Of a stretch of 41,886 bases of DNA, positions 8,978-17,419 are shown in pieces (positions within the stretch are counted from its first letter, which is position 1; every line of letters begins with the position of its first letter). A model generated the notes under the pieces. The model saw only the letters and a program-made list of their open reading frames with translations, was not told the origin of the DNA and made no database searches. The stretch is from Microbulbifer halophilus (GTDB taxonomy: Bacteria; Pseudomonadota; Gammaproteobacteria; Pseudomonadales; Cellvibrionaceae): NCBI RefSeq assembly GCF_026183675.1, contig NZ_JAPIVK010000009.1:1-41886 (forward strand), in the 5' to 3' direction. The translations under genes and the position numbers were made by a program.

Positions 8978-10228
8978 CAGTTGGAGCTGGTCGAGGCGCT
9001 TTTGCAGGAATTTCTTTTCCGGTCCCTGCTGCGCCAGCTCCATCGCCCGTCGGTAGGCGGCCTCCGCCTCTCCATACCTTTCCATACGCCGCAACAGATC
9101 CGCGCGGGCCGCGTGGGCCAGGTGGTAGTCGCCGAGTTCGCCGTTCTCCAGAATGGCTTCCACCAGCTCCAGCCCCGCGGCGGGCCCATCGCGCATGGCC
9201 ACCGCCACGGCGCGGTTCAACTCAATCACCGGCGACGGCGCCAGGCGCCGCAACACGCCGTAGAGGCCGACAATTTCCGTCCAGTCGGTTTCCGCGGCGC
9301 TGGGTGCCTCGGCGTGAATGGCGGCGATGGCCGCCTGCAGGGCGTAGGGACCGAAACCGCGGGAACGCAGGGCGCTTTCCACCAGCTCCACGCCCTCGGC
9401 GATCATCTGCCGGTCCCACAGGGTCCGGTCCTGGTCTTCCAGCAATACCAGGTCGCCGGTGTCGTCGGTGCGGGCCCGACGGCGGGATTCGTTCAGCAGC
9501 ATCAGGGCCAGCAATCCCTGCACTTCGGGGTTCGGCAGCAGTTGATTGAGCAGCCGCCCCAGGCGGATGGCCTCGCGGCTCAGGTCGGCGCGCACCAGGG
9601 TTTCGCCACTGGAAGCGGAGTAACCTTCGTTGAACACCAGGTAGATGACGGGGAGCACGCCGTCGAGGCGTTCGGGCAGGTCGCGCCGGCCGGGGACCTG
9701 GTAGGGAATACCGGCGCTGCGGATCTTCTTTTTGGCCCGCACGATGCGCTGGGCCAGGGTGGCACTGCTGCTGAGAAAGGCGCTGGCGATTTCCTCGGTG
9801 GTGAGGCCGCAGACTTCCCGCAGTGTCAGCGCCACCCGTGCGTCCATCGACAGGGAGGGGTGGCAGCAGGTAAAAACCAGGCGCAAATGGTCGTCGCCGA
9901 CGCGGTCGTCGGCCCAGTCGGCGGGGTCGCCACCCCCCTCGTCCAGCTCGCGGGCTATTTCGTCGACGGCGGATTCGTGGCGCCTGCGCCGGCGTATCAC
10001 GTCGATGGCCTTGAAGCGGCCAGTGGAAACCAGCCAGGCGCGCGGGCTGTCCGGTATGCCTTCTTCCGGCCACTGTTTCAGTGCGGCGGCGAAAGCCTCG
10101 TGCAACGCTTCCTCCGCCAGCTCGAAATCCCCGATCAACCGGATCAATGTCGCCAGTACGCGGCGGGATTCATCCCGGTAGGTTTCCTCCAGCCGCCGCT
10201 GTACGGTTTCACTGTTCAGCACCGCCAT
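8975..10228 (-). CDS. ECF42-type RNA polymerase sigma factor with C-terminal TPR-like domain
   Basis: 417 residues, far longer than a classic ECF sigma factor. Region 2 lies at about 5-80 (DFELAEEALHEAFAAAL, AWLVSTGRFKAIDVIRRR). Region 4 lies at about 120-170 (TLREVCGLTTEEIASAFL). A helical extension of about 230 residues includes PVIYLVFNEGY and a C-terminal TPR-like repeat (AHAARADLLRRMERYGEAEAAYRRA). This is the ECF42 architecture, in which the extension is required for activity and no anti-sigma is used (family knowledge). Its partners, a DGPF protein and a VOC protein, lie directly upstream on the same strand. Start chosen at ATG 10228; GTG 10270 is possible. The TAG stop is contributed by repeat E1. 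Confidence 0.9.
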   Translation of the reverse strand: MAVLNSETVQRRLEETYRDESRRVLATLIRLIGDFELAEEALHEAFAAALKQWPEEGIPDSPRAWLVSTGRFKAIDVIRRRRRHESAVDEIARELDEGGGDPADWADDRVGDDHLRLVFTCCHPSLSMDARVALTLREVCGLTTEEIASAFLSSSATLAQRIVRAKKKIRSAGIPYQVPGRRDLPERLDGVLPVIYLVFNEGYSASSGETLVRADLSREAIRLGRLLNQLLPNPEVQGLLALMLLNESRRRARTDDTGDLVLLEDQDRTLWDRQMIAEGVELVESALRSRGFGPYALQAAIAAIHAEAPSAAETDWTEIVGLYGVLRRLAPSPVIELNRAVAVAMRDGPAAGLELVEAILENGELGDYHLAHAARADLLRRMERYGEAEAAYRRAMELAQQGPEKKFLQKRLDQLQL

Positions 10229-10324
10229 TCTTCGCTCTCGCTGACGAAAAGGTGACCTCAATTCAAACACCGATTGGCAAAAGAATACAGGGAAAGACGG
10301 CGCTAACCCGGGTTTATCCGGCGA

Positions 10325-10729
10325 TCACTTGTCGCAGTTGACCATCCACGGAATACCGAAGCGATCACTGAACACGGCGAAGCGTTTCGCCCAGAAGGTT
10401 TCCTCCATCGGCATCCTCACGGTGCCGCCCTCCGACAGCGCCTCGTAGATGCGCTCCGCCTCTTCCGGGGTATCGACGCCGATGGTGATATTGATCCCCT
10501 GGGGAATATCGTAGTTTTGCGGCGAGGCGTCGGAGGCCATGATGATCTGCTCGCCGACTTTAAGCTGCGCGTGCATGATCTTGTCCTTGAGGCCGGGGGA
10601 ACAGTCGACATCGTCTGGCGCCTCGGCAAAAGTAGACATGAAAACAATCTCGCCACCCAGTACTTCGGCATAGAATTCGAAAGCCTCTTTGCACTGGCCA
10701 TCGAAATTGAGATAGGGGCTGATGTGCAT
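10325..10729 (-). CDS. VOC-superfamily (PhnB/glyoxalase-like) protein
   Basis: 134 residues from ATG 10729, with an AGGAAAC ribosome site. The PhnB-like pattern is visible: YLNFDGQCKEAFEFYAEVLGG at the N terminus, MHAQLKVGEQIIMASD in the middle, and the C-terminal FGIPWMVNC. Proteins of this kind are common companions of ECF42 sigma factors and DGPF proteins; the substrate is unknown. It lies between the DGPF gene (72 bp upstream, with repeat A2 between) and the sigma gene (96 bp downstream). Confidence 0.87.
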   Translation of the reverse strand: MHISPYLNFDGQCKEAFEFYAEVLGGEIVFMSTFAEAPDDVDCSPGLKDKIMHAQLKVGEQIIMASDASPQNYDIPQGINITIGVDTPEEAERIYEALSEGGTVRMPMEETFWAKRFAVFSDRFGIPWMVNCDK

Positions 10730-10765
10730 GGTTGTTGTTTCCTGTTTCGTGGATGTTCCAAATTG

Positions 10766-10789
10766 TCCCCTCTCCCCGGGGAGAGGGGA
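10766..10789. repeat. Family A short palindrome (A2)
   Basis: A perfect 24-bp palindrome, TCCCCTCTCCCC plus its complement, between the DGPF and VOC genes. Confidence 0.85.
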
Positions 10790-10801
10790 GCAACACAAGG
10801 G

Positions 10802-11146
10802 TTACACCTGAAGTTCGCGCACGGGTCGCACTTCCACACTGCCCACACGCGCGGCGGGGATGTCGGCGGCGATCTCCAGTGCCTCGTCCAGGTTGTGGGC
10901 ATCCACCAGATAGAAACCGGCCAGTTGCTCCTTGGTCTCGGCAAAGGGACCGTCGGTGATCGTCATCTCGCCGCCGCGCATGCGCACGGTGGTGGCCGTA
11001 TCCACCGGCTGCAGCGCTTCCGCCGCCAGCATGCGGCCGCTGCCGGCCACGGACTCCGCATAGGCCTGACACTCGCTGTCCCCGGGGCTGTCCGGCTGCG
11101 AGTGCAGCCTGTCCTCGTCACTGTACACCAGGCAGAGGTATTTCAT
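10802..11146 (-). CDS. DGPF/YCII-domain protein of the ECF42 module
   Basis: 114 residues from ATG 11146, which follows GGAGATACGACC; the longer frame to 11230 lacks family resemblance. It begins MKYLCLVYSDED and carries the DGPF motif (TDGPFAETKEQLAGFYLV) that names this YCII-related family, then the ferredoxin-like C-terminal half ending PVREL. DGPF proteins are the usual regulon members of ECF42 sigma factors; their biochemical role is not established. First gene of a three-gene minus-strand group, DGPF-VOC-sigma. Confidence 0.9.
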   Translation of the reverse strand: MKYLCLVYSDEDRLHSQPDSPGDSECQAYAESVAGSGRMLAAEALQPVDTATTVRMRGGEMTITDGPFAETKEQLAGFYLVDAHNLDEALEIAADIPAARVGSVEVRPVRELQV

Positions 11147-11250
11147 GGTCGTATCTCCATTGACAGGTTTGGCGCCGGGGACCACCTTCGCGTCCAGGCG
11201 GCGCAGAATGGCCACCTCTCCGTCGCGCAACAGTTCACCGGCAAGCCACT

Positions 11251-11279
11251 GTATCGCCCGGTTCAGATCGCGCGAGACA
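11251..11279 (-). promoter_or_regulatory. Candidate ECF-type promoter for the DGPF operon
   Basis: On the minus strand TGTCTC (11279-11274), a 17-bp spacer, then CGATAC (11256-11251). It resembles the TGTCGA-type -35 recalled for ECF42 promoters only partially. The leader to ATG 11146 would be about 100 nt. Confidence 0.22.
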
Positions 11280-11364
11280 ACCCCATCACAGCTTGCAGTG
11301 CAGGCGGTACGGGCGGATGGTTATCGATCGATGGTAGCGGATAAACCAGGCAGAGGTATCTCAA
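11263..11364 (-). pseudogene. Relic of a second DGPF gene start
   Basis: The 24 bp at 11341-11364 match the first eight codons of the intact DGPF gene at 20 of 24 positions and would read (TTG) MRYLCLVY. The frame then loses resemblance and stops after 33 codons. This looks like the 5' remnant of a duplicated, decayed paralogue; chance similarity is possible given the short length. Confidence 0.35.
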
Positions 11365-11463
11365 CGGACCCCCGATTCAGCCGTGCGTCACCGGGTAGTC
11401 GCGCGGGGAGGAGGAAAATCTACAGCCAGTAAAAATCAAATACCAGAAAACAGTGATCAGGCA

Positions 11464-12114
11464 TCAGTTTTGGCTATCAAGCTTAAGAAGAGGATTGACT
11501 CCCCATTCCACCTTTCTGATATTCAATTCTTGTTTTTTGGTATTTGTCTGCTGTATCTCGAAATTGAGTACACGGATGACCAGCCGGCGGTTCTGCTTCT
11601 GGCCAGCGGGGGTACCGTTGTCCGCGATGGGTCGGGTGTCGCCGAATCCCTCGGCGGTGATGCGCTGGGCGTCGATGCCGCGCTCGATCAGGAAGCGGCG
11701 TACCCAGTCCGCGCGCCACTGGGATAGCTTCAGGTTTTTTTCCGCCTCGCCGGCGTTGTCGGTATGGCCCTCGATGGCGACACGCAGGCCCGGGAAATCC
11801 CGCATGATGACCAGTAGCGCCTCGATCTCGGCGAGCGTGTCCATGCGCGGTGCAAAACCGCCCGGCTTGAACTTTACCTGCAGGACAAACTCGCCATTGT
11901 TCTCGTGCGGCTTGCCGCGCAGGTAGCGCACCATTTCGTCGGCGAAGGGAGCGGCACTGCGCGCGATCTTCTCGTCCTCGCCGGTCACTATTTCGGTGAG
12001 CGGATCCAGGGTGTATTTCTTGTGTGGATCGTGGCAGCCCCCCAGGGCAAGGGCACCGGCGAACAGCAGGCCGATGGCCAGGGGCAGACAGGAAGAGCGG
12101 CACAGGCTCTCCAT
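11464..12114 (-). CDS. OmpA-C-domain lipoprotein
   Basis: 216 residues from an ATG with GGGAG about 8 nt upstream. The signal peptide ends in a lipobox (LALGGC, cysteine at about 27). The peptidoglycan-binding OmpA/MotB domain spans about 75-185, with EGHTDNAGEAEKN, LSQWRADWVRRFLIERG and NRRLVIRV. It probably anchors the outer membrane to the cell wall. A 30-residue lysine- and asparagine-containing tail follows the domain and is unusual. Isolated between the DGPF operon and the HAD gene, with 92 bp to the next gene upstream. Confidence 0.9.
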   Translation of the reverse strand: MESLCRSSCLPLAIGLLFAGALALGGCHDPHKKYTLDPLTEIVTGEDEKIARSAAPFADEMVRYLRGKPHENNGEFVLQVKFKPGGFAPRMDTLAEIEALLVIMRDFPGLRVAIEGHTDNAGEAEKNLKLSQWRADWVRRFLIERGIDAQRITAEGFGDTRPIADNGTPAGQKQNRRLVIRVLNFEIQQTNTKKQELNIRKVEWGVNPLLKLDSQN

Positions 12115-12206
12115 ACGCGGTACTCCCGGTTAAGCTGGCGTCGGACTCATTGTAGTGTCCGCGCTACCATCCCCAAATCGAGTTGGCGGGAACGCCGGGA
12201 TCCACC

Positions 12207-12854
12207 TCAGAGATAATTCAACACCGCCATCGGGTCGTTGACCACCCACGCGCCCGCCTCTTCCAGTTGCGGAACACGCACCGGGTGATTGCTGTAGCCC
12301 ACTACCGGCATACCCGCCGCCACCGCTGCCGTGACGCCGGCGATGGAATCCTCCACTACCAGGCAGTGCTGGGGCTCCACCCCCATGGACTGTGCGGCGT
12401 GCAGGAACAGGTCCGGATGGGGCTTGCCGCGGGAGACGTCGTCGGCGCTGTAGATACGGCCATCGAAGTATTCGAACAGGCCGGTCCTGTTCAGGGTCAA
12501 TTGCATTTTTTCGTGGGAACCGGACGAGGCCACGCAGCTGCGCAGGTTGACCTGCAGCAGGTGATCGAGCAGCTCCTCGATACCGGTGATCGGCTGCAGT
12601 TCGCTGTGGAAGGCCTCGCGGATGCGGCGCTCGGTATTGCCGAAATAGGCATCCGGCAGCGGGCCGCCGTAGCGGGTCTCGATTTCCAGCAGGCAATCCC
12701 TGGCCGGGCGGCCACTGAACTGTTCGTCCAGTTCCTCGGCGGTGGTCTCCATACCGAGTTTGTTCATCTCTTCGGCCAGGATGCGACAGACGATGCTCTC
12801 GCTATCCACCAGCACGCCGTCGCAATCGAAAATCACCAGTTCAGTGGCAAACAT
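12207..12854 (-). CDS. HAD-superfamily phosphatase (beta-phosphoglucomutase-like, YieH-like)
   Basis: 215 residues. HAD motif I is FDCDGVLVDSE at the N terminus, motif II is CVASSGSHEKM, the lysine of motif III is in RGKPHPDLFL, and motif IV is CLVVEDSIAG. The alpha-helical cap between motifs I and II is the subfamily IA type. The overall layout and the VASSG and EDS segments resemble YieH (6-phosphogluconate phosphatase) and beta-phosphoglucomutase; the substrate cannot be told from sequence. The small membrane protein gene ends 14 bp upstream, so the two are probably cotranscribed. Confidence 0.9.
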   Translation of the reverse strand: MFATELVIFDCDGVLVDSESIVCRILAEEMNKLGMETTAEELDEQFSGRPARDCLLEIETRYGGPLPDAYFGNTERRIREAFHSELQPITGIEELLDHLLQVNLRSCVASSGSHEKMQLTLNRTGLFEYFDGRIYSADDVSRGKPHPDLFLHAAQSMGVEPQHCLVVEDSIAGVTAAVAAGMPVVGYSNHPVRVPQLEEAGAWVVNDPMAVLNYL

Positions 12855-12867
12855 GGACAGAAATTCC

Positions 12868-13233
12868 CTAACTCGCCGAAAGCAGTAGCAGGCCTAGCAG
12901 CACACCGACGGCGCCGCTGGCCCGCAGGAAATTTTCGTTACCGTGGACAATCTTCAACGCCAGTGCCTTGCTGCGCTCGAAGCCGATAAACAGCGTATAG
13001 GCCCCCACCAGCACCAGCAGCACTCCCAGGGCATTGAAGAGGATATTCCAGGCGCGGGTATCGGCAATCAACAACAGGATAAGGCCGATGATGATGCGGC
13101 CCCAAGCGGAAACCGCGTAGCCGGTTTCGTTCAGGCGCTCGGTGATATCGCGCGCGAGCTGGGGCTTGACGATGACGGCGATGGATATGGCCAGGATGGT
13201 CAGGGCCAGTAGCCAGAGGATGAGTTTTACCAT
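12868..13233 (-). CDS. Small multi-pass membrane protein
   Basis: 121 residues from ATG 13233 with GGGAGAAGG upstream. The longer frame to 13305 begins in repeat A3 and is not credible. About four hydrophobic segments are seen (LILWLLALTILAISIAVIV; IIIGLILLLIA; ILFNALGVLLVLVGAYTLF; GAVGVLLGLLLL). I do not recognise the family. Just upstream of the HAD phosphatase gene on the same strand. Confidence 0.78.
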   Translation of the reverse strand: MVKLILWLLALTILAISIAVIVKPQLARDITERLNETGYAVSAWGRIIIGLILLLIADTRAWNILFNALGVLLVLVGAYTLFIGFERSKALALKIVHGNENFLRASGAVGVLLGLLLLSAS

Positions 13234-13276
13234 TTTTCCTTCTCCCTGAAGTGGTTTAGGAGTGGGGGCCTCGAAC

Positions 13277-13321
13277 GGCGCCCTCTCCCCCGGCCCCTCT
13301 CCCAATGGGAGAGGGGAGCTC
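13277..13321. repeat. Family A repeat (A3), 45 bp identical to A4
   Basis: GGCGCCCTCTCCCCC followed by CTCTCCCAATGGGAGAG and GGGAGCTC. Identical over 45 bp and in the same orientation as 14234-14278, so the two flank rsmE as direct repeats. Confidence 0.92.
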
Positions 13322-13380
13322 TATAAGCAGAACTGGAACGAATCCTGGCTCTGAATTCTTTTCCGCCACGTACTGTTCCC

Positions 13381-14118
13381 TCAGAAATCTCCCCACTGAT
13401 ATTGCAGCACTGAAATAGCCGCCACCGGCGCCGTCTCGGTGCGCAGTACCCTGGGCCCCAGGCGCAGCGGCAGATAGTCCCGCTCGAGCGCCGCGTCGAT
13501 TTCCGCTTCCGACAGGCCGCCCTCCGGGCCCACCAGCAGCAACGCCCTGTCCGGACGGCCGCGTTCGGCTTCCAGCCGGTGCAACTGCCTCTCGGTGCGG
13601 TGGTGCAGTACCAGCTTCAGTGTCTCGTCATCCCGGTCATCGAGAAACTTCGCCAGTTTCCGCGGCTCGGCGATTTCCGGCACCCGGTTGCGGGCGCACT
13701 GTTCGCAGGCGCTGATTGCCACCTGGCGCCAGTGGCCGAGTTTTTTCTGCAGCCGCTCGCCGCTCAGTTTTACCTCGCAGCGGGAAGTCCACAAGGGCTG
13801 TATGCGCTCTGCACCCAGTTCGGTGGCCTTCTGTATCACCCAGTCGAAGCGGTCGCCGCGGGAGATGCCGATGGCCAGGGTGAGCGCCAGCGGCGATTCA
13901 CGGTTTTCCGGGAAAAACGCCAGTGCACGGGCGCGGGCGCGCTTGCCGGTCTCCACCAACTCCGCACTGTACTCTCCACCGCGGCCGTCGAACAGGACCA
14001 GCGGGCGGCCGGCGGACAGGCGCAGCACCTTGACCAGGTGGCGGGAGGCGGATTCGTCCAGTTGTACTTCGCTGCCTTCACACAGGGGGTCGGGGGAGTA
14101 GATACGCGGGATGCGCAT
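13381..14118 (-). CDS. rsmE: 16S rRNA (uracil-1498-N3)-methyltransferase
   Basis: Methylates U1498 in the 30S decoding region using SAM. 245 residues from ATG 14118 (GAGGA upstream); the frame to 14262 begins in repeat A4 and the terminator and is rejected. N-terminal PUA-like domain (RIYSPDPLCEGSEVQL, SRHLVKVLRL). Then the SPOUT fold: GISRGDRFDWVIQKATELG, the knot loops LLLVGPEGGLSEAEID and LGPRVLRTETAPVAAI. Preceded by a terminator for the RND operon, so it has its own promoter. Confidence 0.96.
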   Translation of the reverse strand: MRIPRIYSPDPLCEGSEVQLDESASRHLVKVLRLSAGRPLVLFDGRGGEYSAELVETGKRARARALAFFPENRESPLALTLAIGISRGDRFDWVIQKATELGAERIQPLWTSRCEVKLSGERLQKKLGHWRQVAISACEQCARNRVPEIAEPRKLAKFLDDRDDETLKLVLHHRTERQLHRLEAERGRPDRALLLVGPEGGLSEAEIDAALERDYLPLRLGPRVLRTETAPVAAISVLQYQWGDF

Positions 14119-14146
14119 GGGCGGAATTTCCTCGGGGATCGCGTAC

Positions 14147-14172
14147 AAAAAAGCCGACGTCGAGTCGGCTTT
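14147..14172 (-). terminator. Rho-independent terminator after the RND operon
   Basis: On the minus strand, AAAGCCGAC, a 5-nt loop, and GTCGGCTTT: a 9-bp stem running into six T. It lies about 110 bp after the RND pump stop and just upstream of rsmE. Confidence 0.85.
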
Positions 14173-14233
14173 GGCTCGTGAATATTTTAGGCAGGCTGCG
14201 TGTGGGGACGCAACGGGGGTGGGGGGCTGATCG

Positions 14234-14278
14234 GGCGCCCTCTCCCCCGGCCCCTCTCCCAATGGGAGAGGGGAGCTC
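14234..14278. repeat. Family A repeat (A4)
   Basis: 45 bp identical to A3. It ends 4 bp before the stop codon of the RND pump gene. Confidence 0.92.
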
Positions 14279-14282
14279 GCCG

Positions 14283-17200
14283 TCAGGCTTTTTCCAGGGC
14301 AACCGGCAACTCTTCGTCTCCCTTGCGGCCTTTCATCTTCATCCGCAGAATTTCGATCACCTTGTACAGGTTGGGTACCAGGATCAGGGTCACGAAGGTG
14401 GCGCAGAGGACGCCGAAGGCCAGGCTCACCACCATCGGGATCAGGAACTGCGCCTGGATGGAACGCTCGAACATGATCGGCACCAGGCCCACGAAAGTGG
14501 TGATGGAGGTGAGGATGATCGGGCGGAAGCGGTCGCGACCCGCCTGTACCACCGCGTCCATCACCGCCATGCCCTCGGCGCGCAACTGGTTGATGCGGTC
14601 CATCAGTACCAGGTTGTCGTTCACTACCACGCCCGCGGCGGCCAGGAAGCCCAGCATGGACATGATGCTGATCTCGTAGCCCAGCAGCAGGTGACCGAGA
14701 ATGGCGCCGAAGAAACCGAAGGGCACCGCGGTCATGATCAGCAGCGGTTGCGAGTAGGAGCGGAAAGCGATCGCCAGCAATCCGTAGATCGCAAACAGCG
14801 ACAGCGCGAAGAAGGCGATGATGGCACTGTTGAACTCCTGCTCTTCCTGCATTTCACCGGCTGTCTTGAGGGTGAAGCCCGGGAACTGCTTCTCCCACTC
14901 CGGCACATATTCCTTCCGCAGTTGCTGCAGGATCTCGTGCGCCGAGGAGGTGCCCGGGGTCAGTTCTGCGGTGACCTGCGCCGTGCGCTCGCGGTCGTGG
15001 CGGCGGATGGTGGTGTAGCCGGGCACATAGACAGCATCGGCCACCGCACTGAACGGGATCTCGCCCTCGTTGGTGCGGATGCGAATGCGGTCCATCTGTT
15101 CTTCGCTGGCCCGCTCGGTTTCCGGATAGCGCACCATCACGCGCACATCCTCGCGGCCGCGGGGAATGCGCTGTACTTCCTCACCGTAGAACCCCTGGCG
15201 CACCTGTTTGGCCACACCCGCCAGGTCGATGCCCAGGTTGGTGGCGTGGGGCTTGAGCTGGATCTCGATATCCTGGCGCGCGCTGACCAGGTTGTCGCGC
15301 ACATCGTAGACACCGGCGTAATTGTCCAATGCATCCTTGACCGCGTCGGCGGCCATGCGCAGCTCGTCCATATCCCCGGAGGCGGTGCTCAGGTTCAGGG
15401 ACATTCCAGAGCCACCGTCGTTGATGGTGTGGTGGATGCGCATTTCCTCGACACTGGCCGGCAGCTCGCCGATCAGTTCGCGCCAGCGCAACGCCAGTTC
15501 CTCGGAGGTGACATCGCGCTCCTCGCCGTCGGTGAGCTGCATCAATACAGTGACACTGCCCCGCCACAGGAACACCATGGTGTTCTCGAAGAAAGGCCTA
15601 CCGCCATTTTTCTCCAGCAGTTCCGGATCCTCGGCGAGTTTTTCTCCGGCGGTCTCGAATTTCTCCATCACCCGACGGGTTTCCCCGAAGGATTCCCCCG
15701 GCGCCATGGTGGTGTCCAGCTCCAGCATGTCTGACGGCACCTTGGGCGAAAAGGCGGAACCGATATAACCACCGCCGAAAATCGCGAAGGACAACAGCAG
15801 CGACATCAGGAAGATCATCACCGTCGTGCGACTGTTGGACAGGGATTTCTTCAGCAACGGCATATAGTATTTGTCGCCGGCTTTTTTCATGGCGCCGGCG
15901 AATTTGCCGCGCACCGTCTGCAGCTTGAGCCCCAATCCCGAGGTGGCGGTTTTCTCCGGCTTCATCTTCACCAGGTGCGCCGGCAGGATCAGCAGTGACT
16001 CGATCAGCGAGAAGACCAGGCACAGCAATACCACCACCGGCAGCGGCAGCATCATCTGCGAGGTGTTACCGGGCAGAAACAGCATGGGCAGGAAGAACAC
16101 CATGGTGGAAACCACGGCGAAGAGTACCGGCGAGGATACCTGCTTGACGCCGGTCTCGGCTGCCTCCAGGCCGGTGAGGCCCCGATCGTGGGCAGCGTGC
16201 ACCGCCTCGCCGACGATGATCGCATCGTCCACCACGATCCCCAGGATCAACAGGAAGGCGAACAGCGACAGCATGTTCAGTGTCACGCCGGTGACCGGCA
16301 GCAACCAGAAGGCGCCCATGAAAGCGGTGGCGATACCGATGGTCACCCAGATCGCCAGCGCCGGGCGCAGAAACAGCATCAGCAGCACGAACACCAGCAC
16401 CAGGCCACCCAGGGCGTTGCCGGCCAGCAGTTCCATACGGCCTTCGTAGGATTTGGAGAAATCGAACCAGATTTCAAACTCCATCCCCGGCGGCAGCTGC
16501 TCGCGCGTCTCGGCCATGAATTCCTTGATATGGTCGGCGGTGGCCACCACGTCCAGCGGCTGGCCCTGCATCACCCGCAGGTTCATCGCCGGCTTGCCGT
16601 TGAAGCGGATTACCGAGCCCTCTTCCTCGAAACCGTCGTCGATATCGGCCACGTCGCCGAGCAGCAACTGGGTGCCGTCGGCGCGGCTGACCAGCGGGAT
16701 ACGGGCAAAATCGTCGCCAGTATAGGCCTGGCCGCGGGTCTGCACCTGGATATCGCCGCGGTCCGAGCGCACCAGGCCAGCGGGCAGGTCGATGGAGGAG
16801 CGGCGCACTGCGTCGGCGACATCGTCGAAGGTCAGGTTGTAGCGGCGCAGATCCACTTCCGAGACCTCGATCGAGACCTCGTCAGCGCGGTCGCCCCAGA
16901 CATCCACTCGGCGCACGCCGGGCTGCAGTACCAGCTCATCGCGCAGTTTCAGCGCCGTGTCCTTCAACTGGTGCGGGCCCACCGGACCGCCGATGGCGAT
17001 CATCATCATCTGCGGCGCCCACTCCTCCAGCTGGATCACTGGGCGCTCGATGCTCTCGGGGAAGGTGTTGATGGAGTCCACCTGCACCTTGACGTCGTTC
17101 AGCAGGCGCAGCTCGTCGTAGCCGTCCACCGATTCGATCCGGACCGAGCTGTGACTGCGGCGGGAGAAGGAATTCACCTCCTTGATGCCTTTCACCTCGG

Positions 17201-17417
17201 AGATGGCCTGCTCCACCCGCAGGGTGACCTGCTGCTCCACCTCCCTGGGGCCGGCACCGGGATAGCTGATTTCCACCCGCACGATACCCGGGTTGATGGC
17301 CGGAAACACCTCGCGGCCGATATGGGAAATACCGAAAATGCCGCCGACAAGGATCATGATCATCAGCAGGTTGGCGGCCTTGCTGTTGCGTACGAACCAT
17401 CCGATAACGCCGTGCAT
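14283..17417 (-). CDS. RND-family efflux pump, inner-membrane subunit (AcrB/MexF-like)
   Basis: 1044 residues, the usual length. Twelve-helix RND plan: one helix near the N terminus (NLLMIMILVGGIFGI), a large periplasmic loop, a helix block at about 335-470 with LGIVVDDAIIVGEAVHAA (the proton-relay helix carrying paired aspartates), a second periplasmic loop and a C-terminal block ending VTLILVPNLYKVIE. Starts 2 bp after its adaptor. Proton-driven export of hydrophobic compounds is the expected role; no outer-membrane channel or regulator gene is adjacent. Highly charged tail KMKGRKGDEELPVALEKA. The substrate is unknown. Confidence 0.95.
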   Translation of the reverse strand: MHGVIGWFVRNSKAANLLMIMILVGGIFGISHIGREVFPAINPGIVRVEISYPGAGPREVEQQVTLRVEQAISEVKGIKEVNSFSRRSHSSVRIESVDGYDELRLLNDVKVQVDSINTFPESIERPVIQLEEWAPQMMMIAIGGPVGPHQLKDTALKLRDELVLQPGVRRVDVWGDRADEVSIEVSEVDLRRYNLTFDDVADAVRRSSIDLPAGLVRSDRGDIQVQTRGQAYTGDDFARIPLVSRADGTQLLLGDVADIDDGFEEEGSVIRFNGKPAMNLRVMQGQPLDVVATADHIKEFMAETREQLPPGMEFEIWFDFSKSYEGRMELLAGNALGGLVLVFVLLMLFLRPALAIWVTIGIATAFMGAFWLLPVTGVTLNMLSLFAFLLILGIVVDDAIIVGEAVHAAHDRGLTGLEAAETGVKQVSSPVLFAVVSTMVFFLPMLFLPGNTSQMMLPLPVVVLLCLVFSLIESLLILPAHLVKMKPEKTATSGLGLKLQTVRGKFAGAMKKAGDKYYMPLLKKSLSNSRTTVMIFLMSLLLSFAIFGGGYIGSAFSPKVPSDMLELDTTMAPGESFGETRRVMEKFETAGEKLAEDPELLEKNGGRPFFENTMVFLWRGSVTVLMQLTDGEERDVTSEELALRWRELIGELPASVEEMRIHHTINDGGSGMSLNLSTASGDMDELRMAADAVKDALDNYAGVYDVRDNLVSARQDIEIQLKPHATNLGIDLAGVAKQVRQGFYGEEVQRIPRGREDVRVMVRYPETERASEEQMDRIRIRTNEGEIPFSAVADAVYVPGYTTIRRHDRERTAQVTAELTPGTSSAHEILQQLRKEYVPEWEKQFPGFTLKTAGEMQEEQEFNSAIIAFFALSLFAIYGLLAIAFRSYSQPLLIMTAVPFGFFGAILGHLLLGYEISIMSMLGFLAAAGVVVNDNLVLMDRINQLRAEGMAVMDAVVQAGRDRFRPIILTSITTFVGLVPIMFERSIQAQFLIPMVVSLAFGVLCATFVTLILVPNLYKVIEILRMKMKGRKGDEELPVALEKA

Positions 17418-17419
17418 GA

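Larger units (their letters stand above)
11147..11463. other. Intergenic region upstream of the DGPF operon
   Basis: 317 bp. It holds a candidate ECF-type promoter at 11251-11279 and a relic of a second DGPF gene start at 11341-11364, both described separately. The 11400-11463 part is AT-richer and shows nothing I can name. Confidence 0.5.

Noticed and set aside
13305..14262. Longer N termini beginning [10 protein letters not shown] on rsmE and the small membrane protein
   Set aside because: Both are translations of family-A repeats upstream of the conserved starts, and good ribosome sites exist at the shorter starts.
14178..15734. 518-residue plus-strand frame opposite the RND pump
   Set aside because: Histidine/glutamine-rich shadow of the pump sequence; begins in repeat A4 and shows no real motif.
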